A stretch of 64,000 nucleotides of DNA, from the NCBI RefSeq assembly GCF_000242455.2, contig NC_019892.1:1116001-1180000 (forward strand). The letters are read 5' to 3'. This DNA is from Singulisphaera acidiphila DSM 18658. Its GTDB lineage: Bacteria; Planctomycetota; Planctomycetia; Isosphaerales; Isosphaeraceae. Positions 28,007 to 36,990 of this stretch are shown piece after piece. The notes beneath the pieces were generated by a model. The model was not told where the DNA came from and did not search any database. It was given only the letters and a program-made list of their open reading frames with translations. The translations under genes were made by a program, and so were the position numbers. The first letter of the stretch is position 1. Each line of letters begins with the position of its first letter.

Positions 28007-29140
28007 TCAACGAAAAACGATCGGCTGGGGGCAGAATCGCTTCAGCTTGTCGGGATCGAGCTCGATCCCGAGCCCAGGTCGGTTCGGGATCGCGAGATAT
28101 CCGGCTTCGTCGATATGGAACGGCTCCGCGACGATCTCCTCGATGTAGGCCGAGGGGGTCAGGTACTCCACGTACCGGGCGACCGGGATGGCCGCGGCGA
28201 ACTGGAGGTCGGCCGCGAGTCCGACTGCGGTATTCCAGCCATGAGGGACGACCAGCATGTTGTGGTCGAAGGCCGACCAGGCGATTCGACGCGACTCGCT
28301 CAGGCCGCCGTTCTTCGTGCAATCGGGCTGGACGATGTCGAAGGCACGCCCCTCGATCCAGGGTTGGAACGACTGCCGTCGGGTGAGAACTTCTCCCCCC
28401 GCGATCGGAACCGGAGAAACCCGGGTCAGCTCGATATAACCGGCGAGGTCGTCCGGCGGCAGTGGTTCTTCAAACCAGACAATACCGTAATGAGCAAGCA
28501 TGGAGGCCGTGTTCCGGGCCCAGTTCGTACCGTGCGGCCAGAACTGTTCGCTGCCCCCGGCGTCGACCATCAGCTCGACGCCATCGCCGACGGTTTTCCG
28601 CGCGGTGCGGATGAGCTGCTCGTCGAATGCACGGTCGCGGCGGCCGAACGGACGCCAGCCCATCTTGATCGCCTTGAATCCGCGCTCGACGACGCTGGTG
28701 AGGGTTTTGCTGAGCGCGGAGGGCTCGTCGAACAGGATGGAGCCATAAGGCTTGATCGTCTGTCGATAGTTTCCTCCGAGCAGTCGTGAGACGGGCTGGG
28801 AGCAGGCCTTGCCCATGAGATCCCAGAGCGCGAGGTCGATGCCGCTGATCGCGTGCTCGACCGCCCCGCCTCGCCCTTGCCAGAAGCTCGCCTGCCGAAG
28901 GGTCTCGGAGACCCGCTCGGGTTCGACGGCCGACTCGCCTCGGAGCAAGGGCCAGAGGAGTTCGATCGCCCCGGTCACGAGCGTCCCCGACGTGAAGCAG
29001 CTCCCATAGCCGCTCAGCCCCTCGTCGGTCCGGACGATGAGCAATGTATGCAAGTTTTCCTGAGGCTCGTGCCCCTGCGGCCAGCCGCCGTCGACGGTGG
29101 CCCCTGTCAGCGGGCACACCTCAATCGCCACGATCTTCAA
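28007..29140 (-). CDS. Enolase-superfamily (mandelate racemase/muconate lactonizing type) enzyme
   Basis: The 377-residue protein probably starts at TTG 29140, because GAGGAG lies seven bases before it and family similarity begins there (LKIVAIEVCPL). A longer ATG frame to 29203 has no good site. Capping domain and barrel are full length. Acid/base and metal residues: Lys in FKAIKMGW, Asp in ELMVDAGG, Glu in VWFEEPLP, Glu in IAGGEVL, and a His in VVPHGWN. This pattern fits sugar-acid dehydratases or racemases that use Mg. Neighbouring Gfo/Idh/MocA genes suggest sugar-acid catabolism; the substrate cannot be told. Confidence 0.85.
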   Translation of the reverse strand: MKIVAIEVCPLTGATVDGGWPQGHEPQENLHTLLIVRTDEGLSGYGSCFTSGTLVTGAIELLWPLLRGESAVEPERVSETLRQASFWQGRGGAVEHAISGIDLALWDLMGKACSQPVSRLLGGNYRQTIKPYGSILFDEPSALSKTLTSVVERGFKAIKMGWRPFGRRDRAFDEQLIRTARKTVGDGVELMVDAGGSEQFWPHGTNWARNTASMLAHYGIVWFEEPLPPDDLAGYIELTRVSPVPIAGGEVLTRRQSFQPWIEGRAFDIVQPDCTKNGGLSESRRIAWSAFDHNMLVVPHGWNTAVGLAADLQFAAAIPVARYVEYLTPSAYIEEIVAEPFHIDEAGYLAIPNRPGLGIELDPDKLKRFCPQPIVFR

Positions 29141-29235
29141 GGCATCTCTCCTCGTCGCGATGGCGGATGCCGGCGGCGCCGGCATCCGCCATGGGAAGTC
29201 CATTCAAGCCCGAACGATGACTGCCAAAACTCGGT

Positions 29236-30630
29236 TTAGCCGAGTTCCCAGCCTTTGCGATACGTTCCGCGGAAGATGGCGTCGGCCTCGGGAATGCCTT
29301 GGGCCTTGATCGCGCTCGCGTCCCAATCGATGGTCTTGCCGGTCCGAATCGCGGCGACTCCGAGCAGGGTGATCTCGGTCAGTCTCGCCCCGTAGGAGAA
29401 ATTCGAGCTGGCGGCCGGTCCCCCTTTGATTGCGTCGAGCCAGTCGCGGTGATGGCCCTTCGAGCGGACGAGCGTGGGCTGGGGGCGGGTGAACTCGGCG
29501 TCGAGGGTGGCAGGCAAGAGCTTCGGCGGTTGTCCGGCCCCTCCGCAGAGGATGACCCCCTTGTCGCCAATGAACATCACGCCTCGGCCGGGCAGCACGG
29601 TTTCGGGCGGGAGGGCGTCGGGAATCGAGGGCTTGAGGCCGCCGTCGTACCAGTGGAGGACGACCGGGGGATTCTCACCGCGCGGGCCGAAATGGTAGGT
29701 GACCAGTGATCCGTACGGGGCGATGTCGGCGTCCATTGCGCCGGCGTGCGACGACTCGATCCGGAGCGGATCCTTCAGGTCCAGGGCCCAGGTGGCGGCG
29801 TCGAGGTCGTGGCAACCGAAGTCCCCGAGCGCACTGCTGCCGAACGCCCAGAAGTCGCGCCAGGCGACCGGAGCATATGCTCGGTCGAAGGGGCGAGCTT
29901 CACGAGGGCCGATCCAGAGGTCCCAGTTCAAGCCGGAAGGGGTGGGCGAACCGGCCGGTCGGCCCTGCTGAAGGGTCGGGTTCCAGCGGCTCGTGCCGAC
30001 CCAGGCGTGGACCTGCCGCACGGGGCCGATCGCGCCGCCCTGGATCCACTCGACGGTTTCCCGCATCCCGGTGGTCGAGTGCCCCTGATTGCCCATCTGC
30101 GTGGCCACTTTCGACTCTTCCGCCACGGCGGCCACGAGCCGCGCTTCTGCGATGTTGTGCGTGAGCGGCTTCTCGCAATAGACGTGCTTGCCCGCCCTCA
30201 TCGCGTGCAGAGAGACATAGGCGTGCAGGTGGTCGGGGGTGGCGCAGAGCACGGCGTCGATGTCTTTTTCTTTCTCGAGCATCGTCCGGAAGTCTTCGTA
30301 CTCGGCGCAACGGCCCTTGAACCCCTGCTTCTCATTGTGGGCGTCGATCTCCGCCCGAATTGGCTCGCGCCCGGCGAGTCCTTTGTAATAGAAGTCTTTC
30401 AGGTCCCACTGGGTGGCGGGGTCGGCCACGGCGATGAAGTGAGCGTCGGGTAAAGTGAACAGGGCCTGGAGGTTGCTTCGCCCCTGTCCGCCGGCTCCAA
30501 CCAACGCAAGGTTCACCTTGTCGCTCGGCGCGACATGCTTCGGTCCCCCAAGCACATGAGGCGGAACGATCGTGAACCCGGCGGCCACGGCCGCGGAGGC
30601 TTTCAGGAAGTCGCGTCGCGTTGGAGTCAT
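29236..30630 (-). CDS. Gfo/Idh/MocA-family oxidoreductase with Tat signal
   Basis: The 464-residue protein begins with a Tat signal (MTPTRRDFLKASAAVAAGF), so it is exported folded, probably with NAD(P) bound. The Rossmann motif is ALVGAGGQGRSNL, and CEKPLTHN is the conserved EKP motif of the family. The start at 30630 has AAGGAA nearby; the frame runs open upstream to 30891 without meaning. It shares strand with the enolase-superfamily gene, with 95 bases between them, and likely belongs to the same pathway. Confidence 0.88.
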   Translation of the reverse strand: MTPTRRDFLKASAAVAAGFTIVPPHVLGGPKHVAPSDKVNLALVGAGGQGRSNLQALFTLPDAHFIAVADPATQWDLKDFYYKGLAGREPIRAEIDAHNEKQGFKGRCAEYEDFRTMLEKEKDIDAVLCATPDHLHAYVSLHAMRAGKHVYCEKPLTHNIAEARLVAAVAEESKVATQMGNQGHSTTGMRETVEWIQGGAIGPVRQVHAWVGTSRWNPTLQQGRPAGSPTPSGLNWDLWIGPREARPFDRAYAPVAWRDFWAFGSSALGDFGCHDLDAATWALDLKDPLRIESSHAGAMDADIAPYGSLVTYHFGPRGENPPVVLHWYDGGLKPSIPDALPPETVLPGRGVMFIGDKGVILCGGAGQPPKLLPATLDAEFTRPQPTLVRSKGHHRDWLDAIKGGPAASSNFSYGARLTEITLLGVAAIRTGKTIDWDASAIKAQGIPEADAIFRGTYRKGWELG

Positions 30631-30809
30631 CAATGGATTCCTTGGGTGATGAGGAGGGATGAAGAGAGCGTCTTGGGCGAGCGGGGAGTGTTGGCGGATC
30701 TCAAATGGGGGCCGTGCCCACCATCTTTGTCTTGGTATGTTCTGTTCTGGAAGAGGAAGACAGGGAGTGATCCGCTTTCCGCTCCCCTTTTTTTTTAAGG
30801 AACCGGTGA

Positions 30810-31604
30810 TCAGGCTGGGTCTTGAACTGTTGTGTGAGTCGAGGTTTCCGGCGTGGAACCGACGATTTCTTCGCTCGTTCGGGGCCACCATTCGAGCCGG
30901 ACGTCATTCCCTTTGACCGCGACGAACGGACAAGGCGCTTGCTCGGTCCAGGTCCCGCTGTTGAGGTAGAGGATGCCGTCCACCTCGGTCATTCCCGGGA
31001 GGTGGGTGTGGCCGCAGGTCACGTACCGGTATCCCTGGCTCCGAGCATACTCGACCGCCCCATTCTGGACCCGAGGGCCGTTGCGCTGCCAGCGCTTTGA
31101 GATTCGCCGGATCCAGCGCGAGGCGCGGTGGGGCATCCATTTTTGAATGTAATAGAAGATTCCACAAGCCAGGTCCGTCAGCATGACGAAGTTGGTCACG
31201 AACGTGTCGAACTGGTCGCCGTGGAGGATCAGGAGCGCAAGCTGGTTGTTCCGGTAGACGTATTCGTCGAGGATCTCGACTCCGACGATGTGGCTGACGA
31301 TATCGGCGGGGCCGTCGTGGTTGCCTCGGACCCAGACCAGGCGGAAGTCGTCGCGGTCGGAGTTCCGGCGGATGATCTTCAAGCAGGCGAAGTGACGCTT
31401 GGTGAGTCTCGTGAAGTTCAGGTCATCGAAGATATCTCCGTTGATGACCAGTTCACGCGTTTGATGGACCCCCCACTCGAGGAATTCCTCGAGGAGTTTT
31501 GCCTGGCAGACGTCGCTGCCCAGATGCAGGTCGCTGATAACGAGGCAGTCGTAAAGAGGCTCCACCTTGACCTTGACCGGTTCATCGGACTGAAGCTCAT
31601 TCAT
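30810..31604 (-). CDS. Calcineurin-like metallophosphoesterase (LpxH-like subgroup)
   Basis: The 264-residue protein has all five metal motifs: ISDLHLGSD, NGDIFDD, RGNHDG, LHGDQFD and CGHTHLPG. Layout and length resemble UDP-2,3-diacylglucosamine pyrophosphatase-like enzymes of lipid A synthesis. It may also be a general phosphoesterase. Start taken at 31604 (MNELQSDEPVKV). A poly-T/A tract near 30788-30796 follows its 3' end. Confidence 0.82.
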   Translation of the reverse strand: MNELQSDEPVKVKVEPLYDCLVISDLHLGSDVCQAKLLEEFLEWGVHQTRELVINGDIFDDLNFTRLTKRHFACLKIIRRNSDRDDFRLVWVRGNHDGPADIVSHIVGVEILDEYVYRNNQLALLILHGDQFDTFVTNFVMLTDLACGIFYYIQKWMPHRASRWIRRISKRWQRNGPRVQNGAVEYARSQGYRYVTCGHTHLPGMTEVDGILYLNSGTWTEQAPCPFVAVKGNDVRLEWWPRTSEEIVGSTPETSTHTTVQDPA

Positions 31605-31965
31605 GTCGACAGACCCTACGAATCGGGTGACCACCCCGGCCTTTGAGCCGGACCGTGGTCATTCTACCAAGCCGAGGCGAGAATCGCCCTCGGGAAGGAA
31701 GAGTCGCTCGGCCTGCTTTTCCGCGAGCGCGGTTTCCCTTCGAGTGGTCCACAGTTGACTTGGGTGGCCGGGTGATTCCCCAACGGTCGGCCTGGTCGCA
31801 CCGGTTGGAAGGAATTGGGCCAAGCGGGCCGCCGGGGTGATTCCCAATACCCGGGCGCCGGTCGGGTCGGGGCTTCCTTCTTTCTCGGGAATCGGCCCGT
31901 TACAATCAGCCGGTCGCGTCGATGAGATGAGCACCACGTGTTCGATCGAGAGACCGGGGGCTGTG

Positions 31966-33279
31966 ATGTCGAATCGAAGGACGTTCCTCAAGCAGGGGGG
32001 AGCTGGGCTCGTTGGGGCCGCGGCGGTCGAATGGGCCGGGGCGGCGTCGGCCGCCGGGGCGGATGAGACGTTGAAGGTCGGGCTCATCGGGTGCGGCGGC
32101 CGAGGATTGGGGCTGCTCAAGGATTTCGCCGCGTTGAAGGGGGTCGAAATCGCTTACGTTTGCGACCCCGACCGCCTCCGGGTGGGGGCGGCAAGTGCGG
32201 GTGCCAAGCTCATGGGGCAAGCGACGCCCAAGGTGGTCGATGACTTCCGTCGGGTGCTCGACGATAAGGCGGTCGACGCGGTCATCGTGGCGACTCCCGA
32301 CCACTGGCATGCGCCTGCGGCGATCCTCGCCTGCGACGCAGGGAAGCATGTTTACGTCGAGAAGCCCTGCTGCCACAACTTTCGCGAAGGCCAGTTGCTG
32401 GTCGCGGCCGCCAAACGGAGCGGTCGGGTTGTTCAGCACGGCACGCAGAGCCGGAGCAACGGCTTCGTTGCTCATGCGATCCAACTGCTGCACGATGGCC
32501 TGATCGGGAAGGTGGTCGTCGCCAAGGCCATCAACGTCCAGCGCAGGGCCGACATCGGTCACGGATCGCCCGGCACTCCCCCCCCGCATTTCGACTACGA
32601 CCTCTGGGTCGGTCCGGCCCCGTTCGTCCCCTACCAGTCGAACCGGCACCATTACACCTGGCACTGGTGGTACGACTTCGGCACCGGCGACATGGGCAAC
32701 GACGGCGTTCACGAACTCGATATCGCCCGCTGGGGTCTCGGGGTCGAGACCCATCCCTCCACGGTCGCCTCGGTTGGGGGCAAGTACGTCTTCGACGACG
32801 ACCAGCAGTTCCCTGACACCCAGTACGTCCTCTTCGAGTACCCGGGAGACGGCAAGCCGGGCCACCGCCAACAACTCGTCTTCGAGATGCGGATCTGGTC
32901 CGCCTACCAGCCGGAAGGGTTTGAGAACGGCAACATTTTCTATGGGACCGACGGCTGGATGGTCTTGAGCAAGAGCGGGACCATAAAGGTGTTCGACCGG
33001 AAGGGCAGGCCCCGGCCGATCGAAGGCACGCCCGCGAAGCTGCCCGATCACTCGCAAGACTTCGTGAATGCCATTCGCGAGGGGCGGCGTCCTACCGCCG
33101 AGATCGGCGTCGGCTTCATCTCGACCGCGCTCTGCCACCTGGGCAACATCTCGACCCGGGTCGGGCGGACCCTCCACATCGACCCTGCTTCCGAACAGAT
33201 CGTCGGCGACGACGAGGCCGCTCGACTGCTCCAACGTTCCTATCGCGACGGCCATTGGGCCACGCCTCGGGGTGTCTGA
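31966..33279 (+). CDS. Gfo/Idh/MocA-family oxidoreductase with Tat signal
   Basis: The 437-residue protein has a Tat-like start (MSNRRTFLKQGGAGLVGAAA), Rossmann motif VGLIGCGGRGLGL, VATPDHWHAPAA and the EKP motif VEKPCCHN. The motif GNDGVHELDIARWGL is typical of the planctomycete group. The start at 31966 follows a GGGGG tract; the frame open to 31837 upstream has no signal. It heads a three-gene run with the sialidase-like and transporter genes. Confidence 0.87.
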   Translation: MSNRRTFLKQGGAGLVGAAAVEWAGAASAAGADETLKVGLIGCGGRGLGLLKDFAALKGVEIAYVCDPDRLRVGAASAGAKLMGQATPKVVDDFRRVLDDKAVDAVIVATPDHWHAPAAILACDAGKHVYVEKPCCHNFREGQLLVAAAKRSGRVVQHGTQSRSNGFVAHAIQLLHDGLIGKVVVAKAINVQRRADIGHGSPGTPPPHFDYDLWVGPAPFVPYQSNRHHYTWHWWYDFGTGDMGNDGVHELDIARWGLGVETHPSTVASVGGKYVFDDDQQFPDTQYVLFEYPGDGKPGHRQQLVFEMRIWSAYQPEGFENGNIFYGTDGWMVLSKSGTIKVFDRKGRPRPIEGTPAKLPDHSQDFVNAIREGRRPTAEIGVGFISTALCHLGNISTRVGRTLHIDPASEQIVGDDEAARLLQRSYRDGHWATPRGV

Positions 33280-33320
33280 ACCTCTCTCCTCGTGAATCCT
33301 GTTGTGGGGAGTATTTGGAT

Positions 33321-35189
33321 ATGCCGGGACAACGATGGGAGCGGCCGCACGAGGGCTGGGGGCCCCCTGCCCTCTCGCTCTTGATCCTCGCCCTCTTTCT
33401 TTGGCCGAGTCTCGCTTGGGGGGACGAACCAGGGAAGGAGTTGGCCGACTCTCGCGACATCCGGACCGGGCGGCCGATCCCCGATGAGGGTTATTGTGAC
33501 CAGCCCTACGTCGTCCTCACCGACGATGGCCAATGGCTCTGTGTCATGACCACCGGTCAAGGGGTTGAGGGACAGCCGGGGCAGCACGTCGTCGCTGTGC
33601 GGAGCGCGGATCGCGGACAGTCCTGGTCGGAGCTCGTTCCGATCGAACCCGCCGATGGTCCCGAGGCCTCCTGGGCCATGCCCTTGAAGGTCCCCGGCGG
33701 TCGCGTCTATGTCTTCTACACTTACAATGCAGATAACCTTCGGCTTGTTCCCGGTGGTAATTCTCCGGCCACGAGCCGCCGGGTCGATACACTCGGGAAG
33801 TATGTCTACAAGTATTCTGATGACCATGGGCGGACCTGGTCGGCGGAGCGGTTCGAGATCCCGATGCGGCGGATGCGGATCGATCGCGAGAACAATGATC
33901 GAGGCAAGACTCTCTTCTTCTGGGGAGTGGGGAAGCCGATTGTCTCGGATGGCGCCGCCTATTTGGGTTTCGCCAAGGTCGGCAAGTGGGGGGTGCCGGG
34001 GGCGATGGTGATCTCGCAGGGGGTCTTCCTGAAGAGTCGAAATCTCCTCACGGAGCGTGCGCCGGCGAAGATCCGATGGGAGTTGCTGCCTGACGGTGAC
34101 GAGGGCTTGCGGGCACCGAAGGGGCCGGTGTCCGATGAGGCGAATCCCGTGGCCCTCTCGGACGGGTCATTGTTCGCCACGTATCGAACGATCGATGGTT
34201 ATCCGTGCCATGCGTATAGCAGGGATGGCGGGCACACCTGGACTCCGCCTGCGTACGCGACATACGGGCCGGGCGGCCGGCGAATCAAGCATCCTCGTGC
34301 GGCGAATTTCGTGCGGAAGTTCGCCAACGGCAAGTTCCTCTACTGGTTCCACAACCACGGCGGCGAACCGGTCCACGCCGGTGCCTGGGATCCCTACAAA
34401 GGGCGCAACCCTGCCTGGGTCTTGGGAGGTGTCGAGAAGGACGGCCTGATCCATTGGTCGGAACCGGAAATTCTGCTCTACGACGACGATCCAGCCACCC
34501 GGGTGAGCTACCCGGACTTTATCGAAGACGGCGGGAAGTATTTCGTGACCGAGACCCAGAAGACGGTCGCCCGCGTTCATGAGATCGACCCGACCTTGCT
34601 GGAAGGGGTCTGGGCTCAAGGCGAGCGCGAGGAAGTCGCCCGTACGGGCCTCGCGTTCGACCTCTCGGGTGACCCCATCGCGGCGAATTCCCCGTTTGCC
34701 GTCCCTCGACTTCCCGATTTGAGCCAGCGGCGCGGGTTCTCGATCGATTGTTGGGTGCGATTCGATGAGCTGACCGCCGGGCAGACGATCCTCGATACCC
34801 GCGATGGGGCGGGGAAGGGCCTGCGGTTGACCGTCTCCGAGCGCTCGGCCCTCCGTTTGACTTTGCACGACGGCCGTCTGGAATCGTCGTGGGAAAGCGA
34901 CTCGGGGACCGGTCCGGGGACGCTCAAGGTGGGAGCCTGGCAGCACGTCGCGGTGATCGTCGACGGAGGACCGAAGATCATCACATTCGTGGTCGACGGT
35001 ATCCTCAACGACGGAGGCGCTCAGCGCGAATATGGCTGGGGCCGGTTTCCTCAAGAATTGAGTGATGTCAACGGCGTTTCGCAAGCTCAGCTTGCTCCGA
35101 AGCTCCTGGGCCGGCTCCGAGCCTTCCGGATCTACGATCGTGCTTTACGGACCTCCGAGGCTGTGGGCAACAGCCGGGTTCGACCATGA
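33321..35189 (+). CDS. Secreted BNR-repeat (sialidase-like) protein with LamG-type domain
   Basis: The 622-residue protein has a signal peptide (ALSLLILALFLWPSLAWG). Three Asp-box motifs of sialidase propellers are visible: SADRGQSWS, YSDDHGRTWS and YSRDGGHTW. After residue 460 a concanavalin/LamG-like domain follows (FSIDCWVRFDELTAGQTIL, then WQHVAVIVDGG and GRLRAFRIYDRAL). Start 33321 has GGGGAG nine bases upstream. It overlaps the transporter start in ATGA. It probably acts on a sugar polymer; true sialidase activity is not shown by the sequence. Confidence 0.8.
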   Translation: MPGQRWERPHEGWGPPALSLLILALFLWPSLAWGDEPGKELADSRDIRTGRPIPDEGYCDQPYVVLTDDGQWLCVMTTGQGVEGQPGQHVVAVRSADRGQSWSELVPIEPADGPEASWAMPLKVPGGRVYVFYTYNADNLRLVPGGNSPATSRRVDTLGKYVYKYSDDHGRTWSAERFEIPMRRMRIDRENNDRGKTLFFWGVGKPIVSDGAAYLGFAKVGKWGVPGAMVISQGVFLKSRNLLTERAPAKIRWELLPDGDEGLRAPKGPVSDEANPVALSDGSLFATYRTIDGYPCHAYSRDGGHTWTPPAYATYGPGGRRIKHPRAANFVRKFANGKFLYWFHNHGGEPVHAGAWDPYKGRNPAWVLGGVEKDGLIHWSEPEILLYDDDPATRVSYPDFIEDGGKYFVTETQKTVARVHEIDPTLLEGVWAQGEREEVARTGLAFDLSGDPIAANSPFAVPRLPDLSQRRGFSIDCWVRFDELTAGQTILDTRDGAGKGLRLTVSERSALRLTLHDGRLESSWESDSGTGPGTLKVGAWQHVAVIVDGGPKIITFVVDGILNDGGAQREYGWGRFPQELSDVNGVSQAQLAPKLLGRLRAFRIYDRALRTSEAVGNSRVRP

Positions 35190-36523
35190 GCCAGGCCGGT
35201 GGTCATGACGCTGACTTCGCGGCCGGCGGCCCGGTCACGGTCCCTTCCCGGGTACGTTACTCGGTCCTGATCTTCGCCGTTTGCCTGGCGGGGATCACGT
35301 ACCTCGACCGGGTCTGCATCTCGCTGACGGCCCCGCACATGATGCGGGACCTGGGGCTGAGCGAAGTCCAGATGAGCCTTGTCTTCAGCGCCTTCGTGCT
35401 CTCGTACGCCATCTTCGAGATCCCGACCGGATGGTGGGGGGATCGCATTGGCCCTCGAAGAGTGCTCACCCGGATCGTGATCTGGTGGTCAAGCTTCACC
35501 ATCGCGACTGCCTTGGCATTTAATTATGCTTCGCTGGTCGTCATCCGGTTCCTCTTCGGCGCGGGGGAAGCGGGGGCGTGGCCCAACTCGGCCAAGGCGA
35601 TCTCACGCTGGTTCTCGACCGCCGAGCGCGGCACGGCGCAAGGGATCTTTTTCATGGGAGCGCACCTCGGTGGCGGGCTGACGCCGATGCTGGTCACCGC
35701 GCTCCTGGGAGTCATGCCTTGGCGGTCGATCTTCGTCCTTTTCGGCCTGATCGGCTTCGTCTGGGCCTTGGTCTGGTGGTCCTGGTTCCGTGATGAACCG
35801 GTCGAACACTTCGCCGTGAATCAGGCCGAGCGTGACTCGATCATGAAAGGGCGGGCGGCCGAGGATCATCACCGTCTCGGCAATGTCCCTTGGGGTCGCC
35901 TGGTTACGAGCCGGAGCCTGCTGGCCCTCTGCCTGATGTACTTTACCCAGACCTATGGCTTCTATTACTACATCACCTGGCTTCCGAAGTATCTCCGCGA
36001 AGTTCGCGGATTCGAGGGGATGCAGCTTGGGTTTCTCGCGGGCCTTCCCTTGCTCCTGAGTGTACTGGCCGACCTGTTCGGCGGATTGACGACCGACTGG
36101 GCCACACGCAAGTTTGGGCTGCGGGTGGGCCGTTGCGCGGTGGGGGGAGGCTCGCTCTTGATCGCAGGGCTGGCCGTGCTCGCCGGCTCACGAGTATCGG
36201 ACCCCTGGGGGGCCGCGACCTTGATCTCGCTCGGGGGGGCGATGGCCAATTTCCTGCTCGGGGCTGCGTGGAGCGTCTGCCTCGACATTTCGGGAAGGCA
36301 TGCCGGCGTGGTGACCGCCTGCATGAATACGGCCGGCCAGGTCGGCGGCGTCCTCAGCCCGATCGTCGCCGTCTATGCGCCCGGCTGGTTCGCGAGTCGA
36401 TCCTCCCCCCTCTGGATCGTCGGCGGCCTGTATCTGCTCGGCGCGGGCTGCTGGTTCTTTGTCGATCCGCGCCGGACCCTCTTTGATGCCCCCCGCTCTT
36501 CCGAAGGCGAACAGAGTGCGTGA
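35186..36523 (+). CDS. MFS transporter, anion:cation symporter type (hexuronate/glucarate-like)
   Basis: The 445-residue protein has about 12 helices and the ACS-family pattern: AGITYLDRVCISLTAP in helix 1, GWWGDRIGPRRVLT as the MFS loop motif, FGAGEAGAWPNSAKAISRWF in helix 4, and NTAGQVGGVLSPI in helix 10. This family imports sugar acids or organic anions with protons. Its ATGA coupling to the sialidase-like gene suggests uptake of a product released outside. Confidence 0.88.
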   Translation: MSQAGGHDADFAAGGPVTVPSRVRYSVLIFAVCLAGITYLDRVCISLTAPHMMRDLGLSEVQMSLVFSAFVLSYAIFEIPTGWWGDRIGPRRVLTRIVIWWSSFTIATALAFNYASLVVIRFLFGAGEAGAWPNSAKAISRWFSTAERGTAQGIFFMGAHLGGGLTPMLVTALLGVMPWRSIFVLFGLIGFVWALVWWSWFRDEPVEHFAVNQAERDSIMKGRAAEDHHRLGNVPWGRLVTSRSLLALCLMYFTQTYGFYYYITWLPKYLREVRGFEGMQLGFLAGLPLLLSVLADLFGGLTTDWATRKFGLRVGRCAVGGGSLLIAGLAVLAGSRVSDPWGAATLISLGGAMANFLLGAAWSVCLDISGRHAGVVTACMNTAGQVGGVLSPIVAVYAPGWFASRSSPLWIVGGLYLLGAGCWFFVDPRRTLFDAPRSSEGEQSA

Positions 36524-36990
36524 GCTTTGCCTCCTGGCCCACTCTTGCTTGAGCGTCTTGTCTTTTTGGCCCACTCTCACGTAAGCGTCTTGTCTTTTTG
36601 GTCCAATCTAATACGATGTCCTTTCTTTGGGACGACTCCCACGCGAGTTTCCAAAGGCAGAAGGGAACCCCCGCTCCTGCTCGACTGTGGGGCGAGTGGA
36701 ACCGTTGAGTCTTCGGGATCTCTCACGAGGTCGTTGTCGATTTCGCCTGTTTTTAAGTTACAATGCTCGCAGTTCGATCCTGACGTCCTCCCCGGCGGCT
36801 GGCCTGATGGCCGAAGGATCGAAGTCTCCGGCGAGTCGTCGCTCGACGAATCTCGCGGCGGAACCACCCACGCCCCCCCCTTTGTGACGTGACGTGTTTG
36901 ACCGCCTGGGTTCGCGTTCGCGGCTGAACTCGCGAAGACGCCCCTTTTTTTCAGACTTGGCCTCTTCAATAGTCTCAGGAATCGCTTGCC
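36524..36990. other. Long intergenic region with tandem repeats at its start
   Basis: These 467 bases separate the transporter from the haem protein. The first part holds a three-copy repeat. The rest has a T-rich stretch (CCCCTTTTTTTCAG near 36941) and no supported gene. Short frames here lack ribosome sites. Confidence 0.45.
36536..36631 (+). repeat. Three degenerate tandem repeats of 32 bp
   Basis: Units begin at 36536, 36568 and 36600, each with GGCCCACTC or GGTCCAATC. The first two share GCGTCTTGTCTTTTT nearly exactly; the third is more diverged (GATGTCCTTTCTTTG). They follow the transporter stop by 12 bases and are T-rich at each unit end. Confidence 0.8.
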
